Shown here piece by piece: positions 13,465-26,585 of a DNA stretch of 64,000 nucleotides (the stretch's first letter is position 1; the number at the start of each line of letters is the position of its first letter). Both the position numbers and the translations under genes were made by a program. The DNA lies in NCBI GenBank assembly GCA_003254905.1, contig QANU01063222.1, forward strand, positions 66,832 to 130,831, written 5' to 3'. The notes below the pieces were generated by a model. It saw nothing but the letters and a program-made list of their open reading frames with translations, had not been told where the DNA came from and ran no database searches. The stretch is from Nissolia schottii. Taxonomy: Eukaryota; Streptophyta; Magnoliopsida; Fabales; Fabaceae.

Positions 13465-14597
13465 TATAATGGATTTTGGGTTGATAAAAGTGACAAAAGT
13501 CGTAAGCAAGGCTCCACATGGTTGTTAACTGCTTCGGATGGGATATTTCTAGTTCTATATTTATCTTTGAAAATATTTTTCTTACTAAAAATATGGACTA
13601 ATTTTAAAACTTTTTTTCTTTCTTTATTAAATAATAAAATATGAGTCATGCGTGTTTGAGAAGGCATACATATATAAGCAAGCGATAGAGTCTACCAGAC
13701 TTAAGCGTTTAATAACATAATCGTTAAGTGATTGTAACAAACTCATAGAGAACATAATATATATTTATACATACAGGTCCAGAAACAGTTACATATTTGT
13801 TTATAATTACATATTACAATTACAACACGTAAGAGCTAATGGAATAACTAATCCATTAAGCTAATACAAAATATAAAATGCCTAAAAGTCGTGACATGTA
13901 GTTCTAAACTGTAGTCCTACTGCTTCCCTTGGACCTCTTGCCTCTAAGGCTCTTCAGTTGTCCTGCGATGTCTCCTCCGCCCCGGCGTACCCGTCGTGCT
14001 CGCCTGGAATCATAAATGAGTGGGGGATGAGAACGTTGCATTCTCAATGGGGATCCTAGGGCATAACTATCCGTTTTCTTCTTAATTATGATCTAGGCCA
14101 CTCAGGAGATCTTTAGGTGTCAAGAGATACTAAAGTCCCTACTTATTTTAATCCATACTAGTCTTGAGTAGCTTTATCTAATTTACTAGGTGACTGGGGA
14201 TGTTCTACTCTTTGTGTTACCTATCAGTAGGGTTTATCGTGCTTGCTAATCCTATTCACTCGAGTAACGTGGCATCAGCTCACGTATTCACGTATCTTAT
14301 AATTCTTATATACATATGTATTTATAGGCAGTCTTGCGATTCTTTTGACATTGCCTTATAGCGTATACATACATAATCATATACATACATCACATACTTA
14401 TGCATGAGGGGATATGGGGTTCTCTTACGCCCTATGGCAGCGTCCTTCCCATTACATCATGTCCATCATTCTCCTTTGCAGACCGTGGGACCGTCGTTCC
14501 CGTTCAGTTTACAACCTACTCCTTTTCCGTATCGTTGGCGACCAGGCATCGTTGATACATGAGTGCTAACTAACCATGGATGCATGAAAGCATACTA

Positions 14598-15586
14598 TGA
14601 AACACCCTAGCTAGCTAGTCCACGCTTAAGTCGCAAACCTGCCGACTAGGTTGTTATCTCTTTTGGTTAGGATAGTACTTAGTCCTGCTTATGAGTTTAA
14701 AAATATAGTTACCCAGAAATATGGACTAAATTTCAACTTTTCTTTATACGTATTATAGTGTAAAATATGAGCCTTGTTCTCATTAGAACATATATTGTGA
14801 GCGGTAACGTAGCTAATATAGGTTGCGACTTAACCTAGTCGGTAGGTTTGCGACTAGATAGCTCATTTTCGGTCTCGGTGCTTCGCGTATGGCTGTTCTA
14901 AAAATATTTCGATCACGTCGTTGTGATCCCCCCAATTTTTCTAAGTAATAATATAGGTTCATTTGAGGTGTTTGTAAATTCTCGTCTGTAGCCGTACCGT
15001 TACGGGTACTTTGGACACGCGGTTGCCTCAGACGACAAAAAGAGTTTATATTTTTAATATTCTAACCTACAACGAGAATTGCTAAACAGTTGCCGAGCGA
15101 GATTTTCACTAAGGAGGAAGCGGGATGCTACATGATAAATCACCATGGAAGATTATAGGATTTTGCCTTGTTACTTTTGTCCTTTTGTGCATGCGGGTGC
15201 CGTGCGATTCCTTCAAAGGGCTAGCCGAATTGCTTCTTCCATTTGGGACCAAATTCTGATCATGTTTGATCGTGTTTGGTCGTTAGCTGTTCCGATATTC
15301 CGCGTACGGTTATCCGAAGACACTAATTTGAGTTGATCCACTAATTTTTCTCGTATAGGATTTGAGTTCATCTAAGGTATTTGTGAACTTTCATCCGTAA
15401 CCTTATATTTTACAGATACACCATTGCACTTGGAGGACAAAAAGGATTCGTTCCAGTGTCTGCAAAATTTTAAGAAAACGAGCAGAATTATTTCTACAGA
15501 CACTATTAACCCAGAGGCTTGTGTGAGGGCTTGTTCCCCTATTTAATTTATGAAATCTTTGCTAAGGAAAAAAGCGGGATGTTACA
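14598..15586 (-). mobile_element. Nested copy A2 of the long-LTR family (989 bp)
   Basis: The plus-strand ends are TGAAACACCCTAGC and GGGATGTTACA, with TG...CA termini and a perfect 5-bp duplication TACTA on both sides (14593-14597 and 15587-15591). The interior holds the family's right-end block twice (about 14880-15132 and 15290-15586), so A2 is itself a composite. A 23-bp inverted repeat (GTCGCAAACCTGCCGACTAG and its complement, near 14630 and 14840) could form a stem. Confidence 0.75.
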
Positions 15587-16139
15587 TACTACACCGAACA
15601 ACGATAGGGAATCACCAGTAGTGGACTCGTACTTTCTTAACATGTTCTTTAACGTTCTTAACTATCACACACTCTAGGTGACCTTTACTTGTCTTTATCG
15701 TCACAACTCTGGGACAAATACTTATCTTTCCATTCTGACTTTAATCATTGGATTAGGTCTAAGCCTGCAATCGGATCATAAATCAATCCATCTTGCCGGA
15801 CTGGCGAGGGGCTTGTCCTTTGATGTGCCAAGAGAGGGGGATTCCCTATTACATATATCTATATACTTATCTTCAAGGTCTTCTGGGCCCATTTTGGCCG
15901 AATCCTTCTTAAGATATCACATTTTCCCTAAGGTTCATTTATGATCTTAATAGAGTTAGGTGATAATTTTCTAGTTATCTAAGGTTGTCCTAAATCCGAA
16001 TGACAACCATGTCCCCATGATGCATAATCAACATAATTGTAGCACATTATACATAATCATTTTTATCATTATACATACTTTAAAAAGGGGTATAGTGCTT
16101 GTTGGAATGAGTGGGCCCCCTTAAGGGCACTTCAAGTTG

Positions 16140-16335
16140 CTTAGCTACCCTGTCAGAGAACGCTCAGCGATCTGGGTTCTTTTGTCGCTCAACACCCTGC
16201 TCAGGTCGCTCAGCGATTCCTGGAACCACACAGGTCGCTCAATGACAACTATGGTTGCTCAGCGAGCCCTGATGCCTCACCGGTCCATGGCACTGAAACT
16301 ACCCAGGTCGCTTAGTGGACCCCTAAGGCCGGTCA
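16140..16335. repeat. Array of a CGCTCAGCG-type 9-mer inside copy A1
   Basis: About seven exact or near copies of CGCTCAGCG, or its half CGCTCA, occur about every 20-45 bp. The 9-mer is a dyad (CGCT and AGCG half-sites around one base). The same core is arrayed in the unrelated LTR at 23053-24444. Confidence 0.7.
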
Positions 16336-16964
16336 GCTCCTTGGGAGTGAAAACCACTCATAACTTTAATATTTTTCCTCACTTCTCTCATTTTCTCAAA
16401 CTTCTTCCCATGCGCACCACTTAGGGCTTCCAACCCACATTCCAACAATCACAAGAAGATATTTTAGCTTCCAAAAACATAAAAATAACTCATGCATCAT
16501 CACCAAACACATAACACATAATATACATTATTTTTCTACAAATAACATACAACACACATAGGTCACCAAGGTGGTGATTAAGCCACGTTTTACCCACTTC
16601 CTAAGAGGGTTGGATGTTAGTGGAGAGTGCTTGAGAAGGAGTCCCAAAAGCCTTGAGAGTCCAAGCTTTGTGACCACCTTTCTTCAATATGAAGCTTGAA
16701 GATGGAGGTTAGAGATTCTGCGGCTCTTATGTGAGGAAGGAGATGAGTTTTTTTCTTGGTGGTTTATGGAGGAAAATAAGAAGGCAAGGATGATGGGGCG
16801 ATGGCTAGAGGGTCACGGTTTTGGTCTAGGGAAACAAGGAACAAGAGTGAAAAATGGAGATGGTGATGGATGCCAATGGCTATGGCTTTTTGGTCTTGGA
16901 ATGAGTAAGAAGAGAAAACAATTTGGAGAAGATAATAGATGGAGGAGGAGCAACTGATGGCAAT

Positions 16965-19702
16965 CAAAACACCCTAGCTAGCTGCTTAGGTGTACATCGC
17001 AAACAATGCTCACTAGGTTGTTATCTGCTTTGGTTGGAGTTACTTTTAGCCCCTACTTTAAGGTTCACAATTATCTTATACTTGAAAATATGGACCATTT
17101 TGAAACTTTTTCGTTATATATGTACGATATAAAATATGAGCCTCGTGTCAGATAGAATTTATAATGCAAGCGTTAAAGCTTTATCCTTAACAGATAATTA
17201 TTCCAACATAGCAACGTCAAACAATAAGCAGACAAGTGGTCCATAACATGTATTCACAATTATTTACATAGGTAATATCATAGTTAATACATACACGAAA
17301 TTTCTCACAGAAGTACAATACATGGATCATGCTAACTAAGGGCTAATTGTAACGTCCTTGTCCTAGTTCTTGGTGTTCCATTTCTCGATTCCTCTTCTTC
17401 GAGGCTGCCGCTTCGTGTATCAAACTAAGGTCATGTCTTGCTCACCTGGAACCATAAAGAAGCGGGTATGAGAACTCTGCGTTCTCAGTGGGAAACCTTG
17501 GTCATCGCAACTCATTTTCTTGTCTCAATTATGATTCCGCCGCTCAAGGTCTCTAGTTGTCACAGTTATGCTACATCCTTACTAGTTATTAATATCCCTG
17601 CTGGTCCTGAGCAACTACCTATATTACTAGTGTTTGAGGGAGTTTAGTCTTTTCATTACTAGGTCTTCTATGTTCTGCCCTGGCTCCTAGGGAATAAGTT
17701 CTCAATCAAACATACATCCTTCATCATTCATATCATGGGACCGTCCACACGCGATGGATTGTACACCCTAGGACTATCGTCCACATGCGATGCCATCTAC
17801 ATCCTAGGACTGTCGCCCACACTCGATGCCATCTACACCCTAGGACTGCCGCCCACAGTTCAGTACCCCATAAAGCAACCACATGTGTACAGTCGTATAT
17901 CATTCATCCATATTTCAAGACTTACATTCACATAGAGAAAATATAGCTCAGTAACATATAAGAGACATATTTTCATGTTCCAAACCATTTCCGACCATAA
18001 ATCTCATATATTCCCAACAACTCTTTCCATAAATCGCAAAACAAGCATAAACTCACATAGTTATGTAACACATAACACATAGAACATTCATAGCTCAATA
18101 CTTCATGCTCAAGTATTTTCTAAACATAAATAAACATATCCAGTAGTTATTCTAAAAATCACAAAGCATACATCTGTTTTTTGTCAGAGATTAAAGATCA
18201 GAAACCGGAGAGGTCCAAGACCTTACCCAAGGTTTTCGATAGTCCTAAGATCATTTTTCATGTTTAAAAATCCAGATTCTGACCCCAACTGCACGAAATT
18301 TCAGTTTTACCCCCTTTTTCAAAATTACTGTTTTGTCCCGTAAAAGCCCTGTTTTCTTGAGAATTTTAGTTCTCAAAAATCTGATGGACTCAAGACTTGA
18401 CCTTAAGGTTTTTGATAGTTCTGAACCCATATTTTCTGAAAACCAACCCAGTTTTCAGTCCCAAGATGTGAAATTTCCGTTTTGCCCTTTTTCTTAAAAA
18501 TCGTTTTTTTTGCCTGTTTGCTAAGAAATTCATCGAGGACTCAAAAAATCATAAAACTTGACATCCCCACTCAATTTTTCATGTAGAATCCAAAAATAAC
18601 ATTAGTTTTTCATGATAAAAATCTCAGCATACAGTTCCATTCAAAATTGTATCATATACGCATTTCCGTCTTAGGCTCTCCTAAATTCTGACAGAATCAC
18701 AGACAGCACCAGCACCAGTAGATCTAGACAATCATCAACGACATCTATATACCAAGGTCACATAAAAGGCATTCTAACCACAATATATCTAGCATAAAAC
18801 ATAGCACAAACATCATCATACATCTTAAATCACATAGACAGTGATTATGTCGGTTTACCCACGTTTTCCCAGTTTCGGTGTTTCCTGCGGACTTCTAACT
18901 TGCTATGATGCCTCCTAACTCCTCTTGGGCTGAGTTTCTTCAAGAATTCTCTAGGGATTTTGAGGGCCTTTTTTGGGTTAGGGTTAGGGGATTTTTGAAG
19001 AATCTACACTGGGGGTGATGTAGAAAGTCTCTAAGTTCTCGGTTTGATAGAATAATGGTTGATTGTGTAATCAAACAGAGCTTTGGCAAGGTTTTCTAAT
19101 TTTTCCACAAAATTTCGGATTTGGGGGGTATTTGTAGGCCTCTTGGCCAAATTACCCTTTCCAATTTTTTCCTTTGGGCAAAATTCCCAAAATACCCTTA
19201 TTTTGTCTTAATGCTAAATGTCCTTGTCATGACTCACCCACCTTTTGACCCCTTTGACCACACTTGGCTTCTTCTTGGCCATGTATGGCCTTTGTGTCCC
19301 GGCTACTTGTGTGGCCGAGAATTAAAGGTCTCCGGCAGATCAATTTTGATTCGATTTTATCGTTCCCGGTTCTAGTACTTTGCGTACGGCTATTCTAAAA
19401 ATATTTTGATCACGTCCTTGTGATCCACTAATTTTTCTAAGGAAGGTTCTACGTTCATTTAAGGTGTTTGTGAATTCAGGTCTGTAGCTGTACCTTTTAC
19501 GGATACTTTAGACGCGCGGTTGTATTCAGACGACAGAAAGGGTTTGTTCTAGTGTCTACAAAATTTTGAGAAAACGTACAGAAATATTTCTACAGACAAT
19601 TTTAATCCTAAGAGTTCATGATTCTAACGGCTCAACTGAAATTAGAAATATCTTGGACAATTATCTAGCGAAATTCCAATAAAGAGAAAGCGGGATGTTA
19701 CA
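16965..19702 (-). mobile_element. Nested copy B of the long-LTR family (2.74 kb)
   Basis: The left end CAAAACACCCTAGCTAG differs from the family TGAAACACCC by two transitions. The right end is AAGCGGGATGTTACA. The flanks GCAAT and ACAAT are a 5-bp duplication with one transition. The copy shares several blocks with A1 and with 31725-35138, including the region around 17450-17540 that matches 13985-14110 and 32255-32350. It looks like an old solo LTR with no coding frame. Confidence 0.65.
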
Positions 19703-20272
19703 ACAATTCGGTGGGTAGGAGAAATTTTGGTGACAAATTTGATTTAATAAAATGGAGGTAATGACGGTGGTAAGGTGAGGAATAATGTAAAGTATGGCTT
19801 GGAGTAAGGTGGTGTAAGAGAGTTGGTGATGGGGGAATGGTGCCGTGCTTGTGTGTGCGCAGCTGGTGAAGTGTGATTTTTCTCCCAAAAATTGTTACGT
19901 ATTTGGTTGTTAATTGCTCGTGTACGTGTATGACCACGTGCACGAAAAATTAACGGATATCGTAAAAATTATCTAAACATAAAAATAAATTGTATAAACA
20001 CTTAAAATGAGGAATTTAAATTAATTTATGGTCCTCATAAATTTTTCTTTCGTAAAAGTGTATTTTATGGGTATCTTCGATACATAATTAAATTCAGGCA
20101 ACAACCAAAAATTGGTCCGGATCTCGCGAAATTCCTCGAGATTTCGAAACCACTATTTTGAATGATATTTTTAGAAATTAAATTTTATGATTTAATTTTC
20201 CAATCTAAATAAATGTCTCATATATTTATTTATTACGCGAAATTTTCTTTAAGAAAAAAGCGGGATATTACA

Positions 20273-22520
20273 TTCCACTCATTCTTTAGGGTGTTTGCTT
20301 GTGCTTGTTATCCTCACCTTAGACCCCATAATACTCAGAAATTTGACTACAAATCACGCCAATGTGTTTTCATTGGCTACCCTTCCTATCAAAAAGGCAA
20401 TAAATGCCTTTCTCCCTCTGGTAAGGTTTATATTTCTCAAAATGTAGTCTTTGATAAAGGTATATTTCCTTACAAGGAACTTATGCCCTCTCAACCTCAA
20501 CCTTCCAATTCATCACCCTCCTTCCATCTCCCTAGCATTCCTCTTATCCCATCATCCTCTCAACCTTCTCTTCTTGGTCTTGTCCTTTCAACTCAGTTGC
20601 GTACACCTATTCCCGTCAATGGTCAAGAGGTACTTCGTCCTAATCCAAATGATGATATCACTACACAAAATGAACATCCTATGCAAACCAGGGGAAAATC
20701 TGTTATTTACAAACCCAAAACTTATGTTGCTACTCTTCAATCTTCTCTTGATTCTTCTGAAACTATGTCTACCTCTATTGCTCAAGCCTTTCTTTCCCCC
20801 CATTGGAAGAAAGTTATGCAAAAGGAATATGAGGCTTTGCAAAAAAAATAACACATGGTCTCTGGTTCCCCCACCTGATCACATTAATCCGATTGGCTAT
20901 AAATGAGTTTTTACCATTAAAAAGAATCTTGATGGGACTATCCAAAGATATAAGGCTAGGTTGGTTGCAAAAGGGTTTCACCAACGACTAGGACTCGATT
21001 ATGATCAAGTCTATTGTCCTGTTATTAAACCTGTTACCTTTAGAGTTATTCCAACTATAGCTCTTTCAAAAGGATGGCAAATTCGCCAATTTGACTTCAA
21101 TATTTCATTCTTAAATGGAGAACTCACTGAACAAGTTTATATGACTCAACCAATGGGCTTTGATAAGTCTAACCCCTCCGTTGTATGCAAACTGCACAAA
21201 GCAATATATGGTTTAAAACAAGCTCCAAGAGCTTGGTTTCTTCAATCGTGCTCTACTCTACAACAATTTGGTTTTTCCAATGCAAAATTTGATCCTTCAC
21301 TTTTGACAAGATTTCATAATGGTAGCGTTATTTACTTACTTGCATGTGTTGATGATATATTAGTCGCCGGTGATAACCCCCATGAGCTCTCGATTTTAAT
21401 AAATCAATTGCACCACATATTTTTTCTTAAGGATATTGGAAAATTGCACTTCTTCCTAGGTATTAAGGCACATTACCCTTCCTCAGGCTAGATTCTTCTC
21501 TCTCAATCAAAATATATCACTAGATGACTATCTAAAGCAGACATGCTTTCTTCTAATGCAATGCCTACACTGATGCTATTTGCACCTCATCTTACTGCTA
21601 TGGGATCTACTAATTTTGATGATCCTACACTCTTTAGGTCCATTGTAGGAGGTTTATATTATGCTACATTAACTTGACCTAATATTGCTTTTGCCATTAA
21701 TAAAGTTAGCCAGTTCATGCATAAACCATTACAAATTAATTGGAAGGTAGTTAAAAGAATTCTTAGATATCTATCTCGTACTATAAATCATGGTCTATTG
21801 TTTTACAAGAATAATGATTTTCCTTTGCTTGCCTTTGCATATTCAAATTGGGCCACTGATTCTGATGGCCACAAATCAACCTATGCACACTACATCTTTT
21901 GGGCAACAATCTTATTTAATGGATGAGCAAGAAACAACAAGTTGTCAGTTGTTCCGGTGCCGAGGTTGTATTCAGAAGTTTGGCGGCTGCCCCTTTTAAA
22001 CTTGATTTGGATTCAAAATCTTCTCAGAGAACTTAGAATTCCTTTGCTCCAACCTCAAAAAATGTTGTGTGATAACATCAGTGCAGTACTTCTTGCTGCA
22101 AATCCCATGCTTCACTCAAGGACTAAGCATTTTGAGAATGATCTACACTTTGTCAGGGATCATGTTCAGCAGAAACAAGTTTTAGTCTTGCATATTAGTT
22201 CTCATGATCAAGTTACTGATTCTTTTACTAAACCCCTGCCCGCCACACCATTTTTGTATTTTAGGGACAATCTCAAAGTCCTATCTCTTTAGACTATGAG
22301 TTTGAAGGGGGATGATTAGGGATAACTATTAGTTAGTTTGTTACTGTAATTAGTTAGGAAAGTTTGTTATTAACCTTTTCTTAGTTGTTAAGCTTTAGGT
22401 TTGTCTGTGAGCACTCTAAGGTCTCTCTCTGCTATAAAAAAAAGGGATCTGTATTCATTGTAAAACTAACTGAGTTTTTTAAATCAAATGAGAAATTATT
22501 CATTTTCTCTCTTAGCATCT
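20273..22520 (+). mobile_element. Ty1/copia 3' half: integrase end, RT, RNase H, 3' LTR
   Basis: In plus-strand order: the integrase C-terminal end (ACACYPHLRPHNTQKFDY), reverse transcriptase (RLVAKGFHQRLGLDYDQVY, YGLKQAPRAW, a VDDILVAGD-type active-site block) and RNase H (TKHFENDLHFVRD, DSFTKPLP). A polypurine tract (GAAGGGGGA) follows, then an LTR from 22313 starting TGATTAGGG with a TATA-like CTATAAAA. The 5' half is absent: the left side meets the end of copy A1. It is broken, with roughly four to six interruptions in pol, and fairly old. Confidence 0.85.
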
Positions 22521-22955
22521 TAGTTCTTGTTTTTAGTCTACACTTGGACTTAGAATCCTTACATTTTGTACTTAATAACTCTATTGTACTTGTATCTTTG
22601 GACTTGTTCTACCATTTGGGATTTTGGGATTAAGTTATGGAGGGTGAAGGAAATAAGGAGGTGTGTGGGTTAATGAGGTGAGGAGGGGAAGGAGATCAAA
22701 TGTGCCAATATATTTGTGGAGTTTACATATCCATTTGTAGAGTTCACATATCCATTTGTTGGAAATAATGTCATGTTGTTGTGATAGAATCCTTCTCTTG
22801 GGTTAGGGTCTCCATGCTACAAACAATACAAGATGCATGCGCGTCATTATCAAAGAAAGAAAGAGAGTTAAAGAGAGAGCAATGATGAAATTTTACCCTA
22901 GTAAGAAGTGGTCAAGTTAGATACGAGTTATTCTTAAAATTGGTGGAATTATTAC
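22521..22955. other. No gene seen
   Basis: AT-rich sequence with no coherent frame or repeat boundary that I can place. The first part may include the outer end of the copia LTR. Confidence 0.4.
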
Positions 22956-25945
22956 TCCCCCTAAGATTTTAACTTTCCTTTTAGAAGTAAACCGAACATA
23001 CTCAAGCCATAAACAGACATAACAAGATTTGGAGACTAGAGATTGATGATGGTGTTGAAAGCTTTTTACACTCTTCGTTTAAATAATATATCCTTCTTTA
23101 CCGCTTTCAGATCCTCAAGGGATCCAATTGCAGTATAGTCGGGTATAGTCGTATCCACAGGGAGTTGCATAAATACCGTTCTTGAGTTTGTTAATTAACC
23201 AATAAGGTGAAAGATTGGTAAATTGATTGATAGTTAAATAGCTAAATAAAGAACATAAAGATTAATAGGCAACAAATCCGAGGTAGATCTGGAAGCTTGT
23301 TGAGAATTGAATCCTATTATAGTTTCATTCATCCATTTACTTAGTATAACAGAATCATCATTTCATTGACTGCCTGCCACCAGTTCTTAACTTGTTCATC
23401 GCTTTCGCGCATGAAAAGATCATTAGGTTTCCTTTGTTATGCTATCACTTTCGCGCACAAACTTAACAAAGTACACTAGCGTTATTCCAGATGTTAAAAC
23501 GGCTAATCCTTCATTCCAGTTACGGTAGCTAAGAATTAGATGAATTGATTTAGTTCCAACTTATGATGCCGCTCTCGCGCGCAATCAAACAGTTTAGAAT
23601 CATGCTTTAGGTAGCAAAGCTAAAACAAGCATTAAGCATGAAATCATTCAAGCAAATCATAGAAATTGATAGATTCATAAAGCAAAAGTTACGTGGATAC
23701 AATCACACAGCAATATTCATCAAAAGAATCTCGGAGGCAAGGGTTGGACGCTTACCATGACACGTTCTCACGCTATCATGACAGCGGCCGCCGAGCTTTC
23801 TCGATCTCCCGGCTCCTTCATCGACCTCCTCTTTGTTGCTAAACTAACCTAAGCTTTGAAGTACAAGAAATTTAAGAAATAAATGAAGAATGAACTATAG
23901 AGGGATGTCTTCAAATGAATGCCTCGGCCTCCTATTTATAGGCAAAATTCGAGGTCATCGCTCAGCAGTTAGGGCACAACCACTGAGCGACAAAGCCTTA
24001 TCCGTTGAGCGATAGGGGTCCACCGCTGAGTGATTTGGTCTTCTCCGGCGGCTACAGCTTGTCGTAATAAATGCGGCGACAGCTTTTCGCAGGGGCGGCG
24101 CCAGCTGGCGTCATAAATGCGCCGGCTGCAAGTGGCTCCGGCGGGTACGATCGCTGAGCGGCCCAGGTACTACCGTTGAGCGGTCCTTATCGTATGTTCG
24201 CTGAGCGGCCAGCTTGTATCGCTGAGCGGGATGCTTCTGATTTCATCTTTTAGCTTCTTTTTTCCTCTCTTGCCCTTTGTTCCATTCTTCTGGGATTATT
24301 CTTTAATTAATATGCTTGCATCTGTCTTTAGAAATATATTAATAATCCTACAAAAGTGGGGAATTTAGTTAGATAATTCATGAAAATTTATGCAGATAAG
24401 TGTCATTTCAGTAGGTGAGAATTGTGTAAATTTGGCACTTATCAGATGGCAGTTGGCATGAAGGCACAATGGCGATAGCTAAGAAGGTAGAAGAGTATTT
24501 TATAGAGATCTTTACATCAGCTAACCTGAGTCACCCTAATGAACAATTCCCCAATATCTGGCAAAAGGTAAACTGACGCCATATAAAGGTAAGAAATGTT
24601 GTCTTCTCTACTTATCCAACTGGTGCCCCAGGATCTGATGACTTTACTATAAAATTCTTGTCCATGGCTATAATTAGTTTCTTTCAAGAAGGAAGACTTC
24701 TGCAATAGTTCAATCATACTCATATTTTTCTTATCCCCCAAGGTACCAAATTCCATGACTTAGGTGAGGCCTATTAGCTTATGCTCAATGTTCTACAAAT
24801 TCATCTCCAAGAGAATGACTCACCGTTTGCAAAAGTTTATGAACAAATTAATTAGTTTGACCCAAAGTGCCTTTGTTAAGGGTCTTTTGATTAATGATAA
24901 TATCCTAATTCCACATGAGTCTTCTTAAAGAATAAAGAGATTTGAGGCTTGTTCACTGGCCCTAAAGCTAGACATAAGACTTATGACAGGGTTGAATGGA
25001 ATTTTCTCTAGTTCATTATGATGGATGGGTCTTTGCAACAAATGGATGACGTGGATCAAGGAATGTGTCTCTTTTATCACCTACTATATTTTAGTAGAAA
25101 GACAGCCCCATGGTTACTTCAAACCTAGCAGGGTATCAGACAAGGTAATCCTTTTTCCTCCTCCTCTTTTTGTTTTGTGTTGAGGGTCTTTCTATGCTAC
25201 TTTCATAGGCTAAGTGGAACGGGGAAATTCAAGGTGTCAAGATATGTTTGGGAAGCCTAGCCATTAGCCACCTTTTATTTGTTGAATTCTATCCTTTTTC
25301 TATAAAGCCTCTAATCTGCATTAATGCCACAAGCTGATTGAGATTCTAAATACCTATAGGAAAGTTAGCGGGCAGATGGTAAACTTCATCAAGTAATCAC
25401 TGTTCTTTTAGCAAAAATACTTCTTCGCAAGTGAGGAATTAATCACATTGCGGCCATTTTTCATAAGCAATCATATTGGGACTCATGACAAGTATTTAGG
25501 CCTTCCTTCCATTGTGCATAAATCAAAGGAAGCTACCTTTAACTCGATTAAAGATACGGCGAGCAAGAAACCATTACATTGGAAGAGGAATTTCTTATCT
25601 CCAAGTGGAAGAAAAGTTTTGATTAAGGCCATAGATACTGTAATACCAATCTTTTCTATGGGGTGTTTCCGCCTTCTCGACACCTTGTTGGACGAGTTAC
25701 ACAGTGTGATGGCTCATTTTTGGAGCGACCAATAGACTAATGAGTACTATATTTCTTGGATAAGTTGGATGAGCATGTGCTGTTGGAAAAGTGAGGGGGG
25801 ATTAGGTTTCAAAGACTTGAAAGCTTTTAATCCAGCTCTACTTGCTAAGCAAGCAGAGCGATTGCTGACAAATGACCATTTGCTATTCTAGAAGGTTTTT
25901 AAGGGAAAATATTCTACAAACGACCAATGTAAAGTACGCGCTTAT
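22956..25945 (+). pseudogene. L1-type LINE reverse transcriptase, decayed and split by a solo LTR
   Basis: Plus-strand fragments read in LINE order. A piece ahead of the inserted LTR leads into DGSWHEGTMAIAKKVEEYF across the insertion point. Then come the RT core (RPISLCSMFYK, SAFVKGLLINDNILI), IRQGNPFSS (family consensus RQGDPLSP) and the conserved SNHIGTHDKYLGLPS...GRKVLIKAIDTVIPIFSM region, ending near [18 protein letters not shown]. There are several stops and frame changes, for example between 24900 and 25440, so it is dead. The 1392-bp LTR at 23053-24444 entered the LINE, because the LINE sequence rejoins exactly across its GATGG duplication. Confidence 0.8.
23053..24444 (-). mobile_element. 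Solo LTR, 1392 bp, with GCTGAGCG and TCGCGC repeat motifs
   Basis: The ends are TG (TGTTGAAAGC) and CA (CACTTATCA), with a perfect 5-bp duplication GATGG at 23048-23052 and 24445-24449. Read on the minus strand it begins TGATAAGTGCC. It holds three CACTTTCGCGCA-like blocks (near 23400, 23447 and 23570) and eight CGCTGAGCG-type 9-mers between 23955 and 24230. No coding domain. Family uncertain; it differs from copies A1, A2 and B. Confidence 0.75.
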
Positions 25946-26585
25946 AGTTATTGGATCTTCAAGTCGTCACATGGATCAAGTAAGAGATTGTAAGATTATT
26001 TCATAATCTCATAAAGATTTGGTCCATGTATCTTATAGTGATACTAACTCTAATTAAAGGGAATCAAGATGATGGCAATTGATTCTATAAGATATGATAG
26101 AGTTAGTGGGGGTATTTTAGTAAAACCGACCCTCCCCTCTCCCTTATAATTAAGATGACTTTACTCAAAGAAAAGACAAGGGTTTTAAGGATTCCAAAGA
26201 ATTCTCTAAATATTAGAGTTTGAGGTCTGCCGCTCTTCTCACCATCAAAAGGGGTAGTAAGGATTGAAGGAAGAGAGGGGAAAAGGAAGGTGTGTACGAT
26301 TACTCTTGAATCTGCTGCTAACATGTTAATGAAAGCTGCTATTATTCCTAACTAGGTTACAGGCTTTCGACTGGAACCTGGTCTATACAAGGGTTGTCAT
26401 GACTTCGTTATGGATAACATGCATGGAAGATTCGAAGGCGCCATGATTATGAGGATATTCCTGCACCATTGCCCAAAGAAACTCATGGATCTGTTCTTAA
26501 ATTGAATGATAAATTTCAAAGGCAGGCGATTTCATCTGTGAGTAGGCCTACTGAGGGGCAGCTACAAAAATCAAACAAGTGCAAC
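25946..26585 (+). other. AT-rich stretch with a possible decayed open frame near its end
   Basis: No recognisable domain. From about 26440 one plus frame stays open, with fragments such as DYEDIPAPLPKETHGSVLKLN, up to the hAT MITE at 26586, and it rejoins sequence beyond it. It may be an old exon or TE fragment; I do not recognise it. Confidence 0.3.

Larger units (their letters stand above)
13500..20272 (-). mobile_element. Long solo-LTR-like copy A1, left end lost, hosting copies A2 and B
   Basis: The right end AAGCGGGATATTACA at 20272 and left-hand sequence from about 13500 match the 3.4-kb copy at 31725-35138. Removing the two nested insertions leaves about 3.05 kb, close to that copy's length. 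The conserved left terminal sequence (ACACCCTAGCTAG) is missing. Read in its own direction (minus) the family begins TGTAACATCCCG. The right side abuts a copia integrase, but no copia sequence lies on the left, so a deletion probably removed this copy's left tip together with the copia 5' half. I found no coding domain. The copy is a fossil. Confidence 0.65.

Noticed and set aside
16140-16335. CRISPR-like array
   Set aside because: The repeated 9-mer is too short, spacing is irregular, and the context is a plant LTR.
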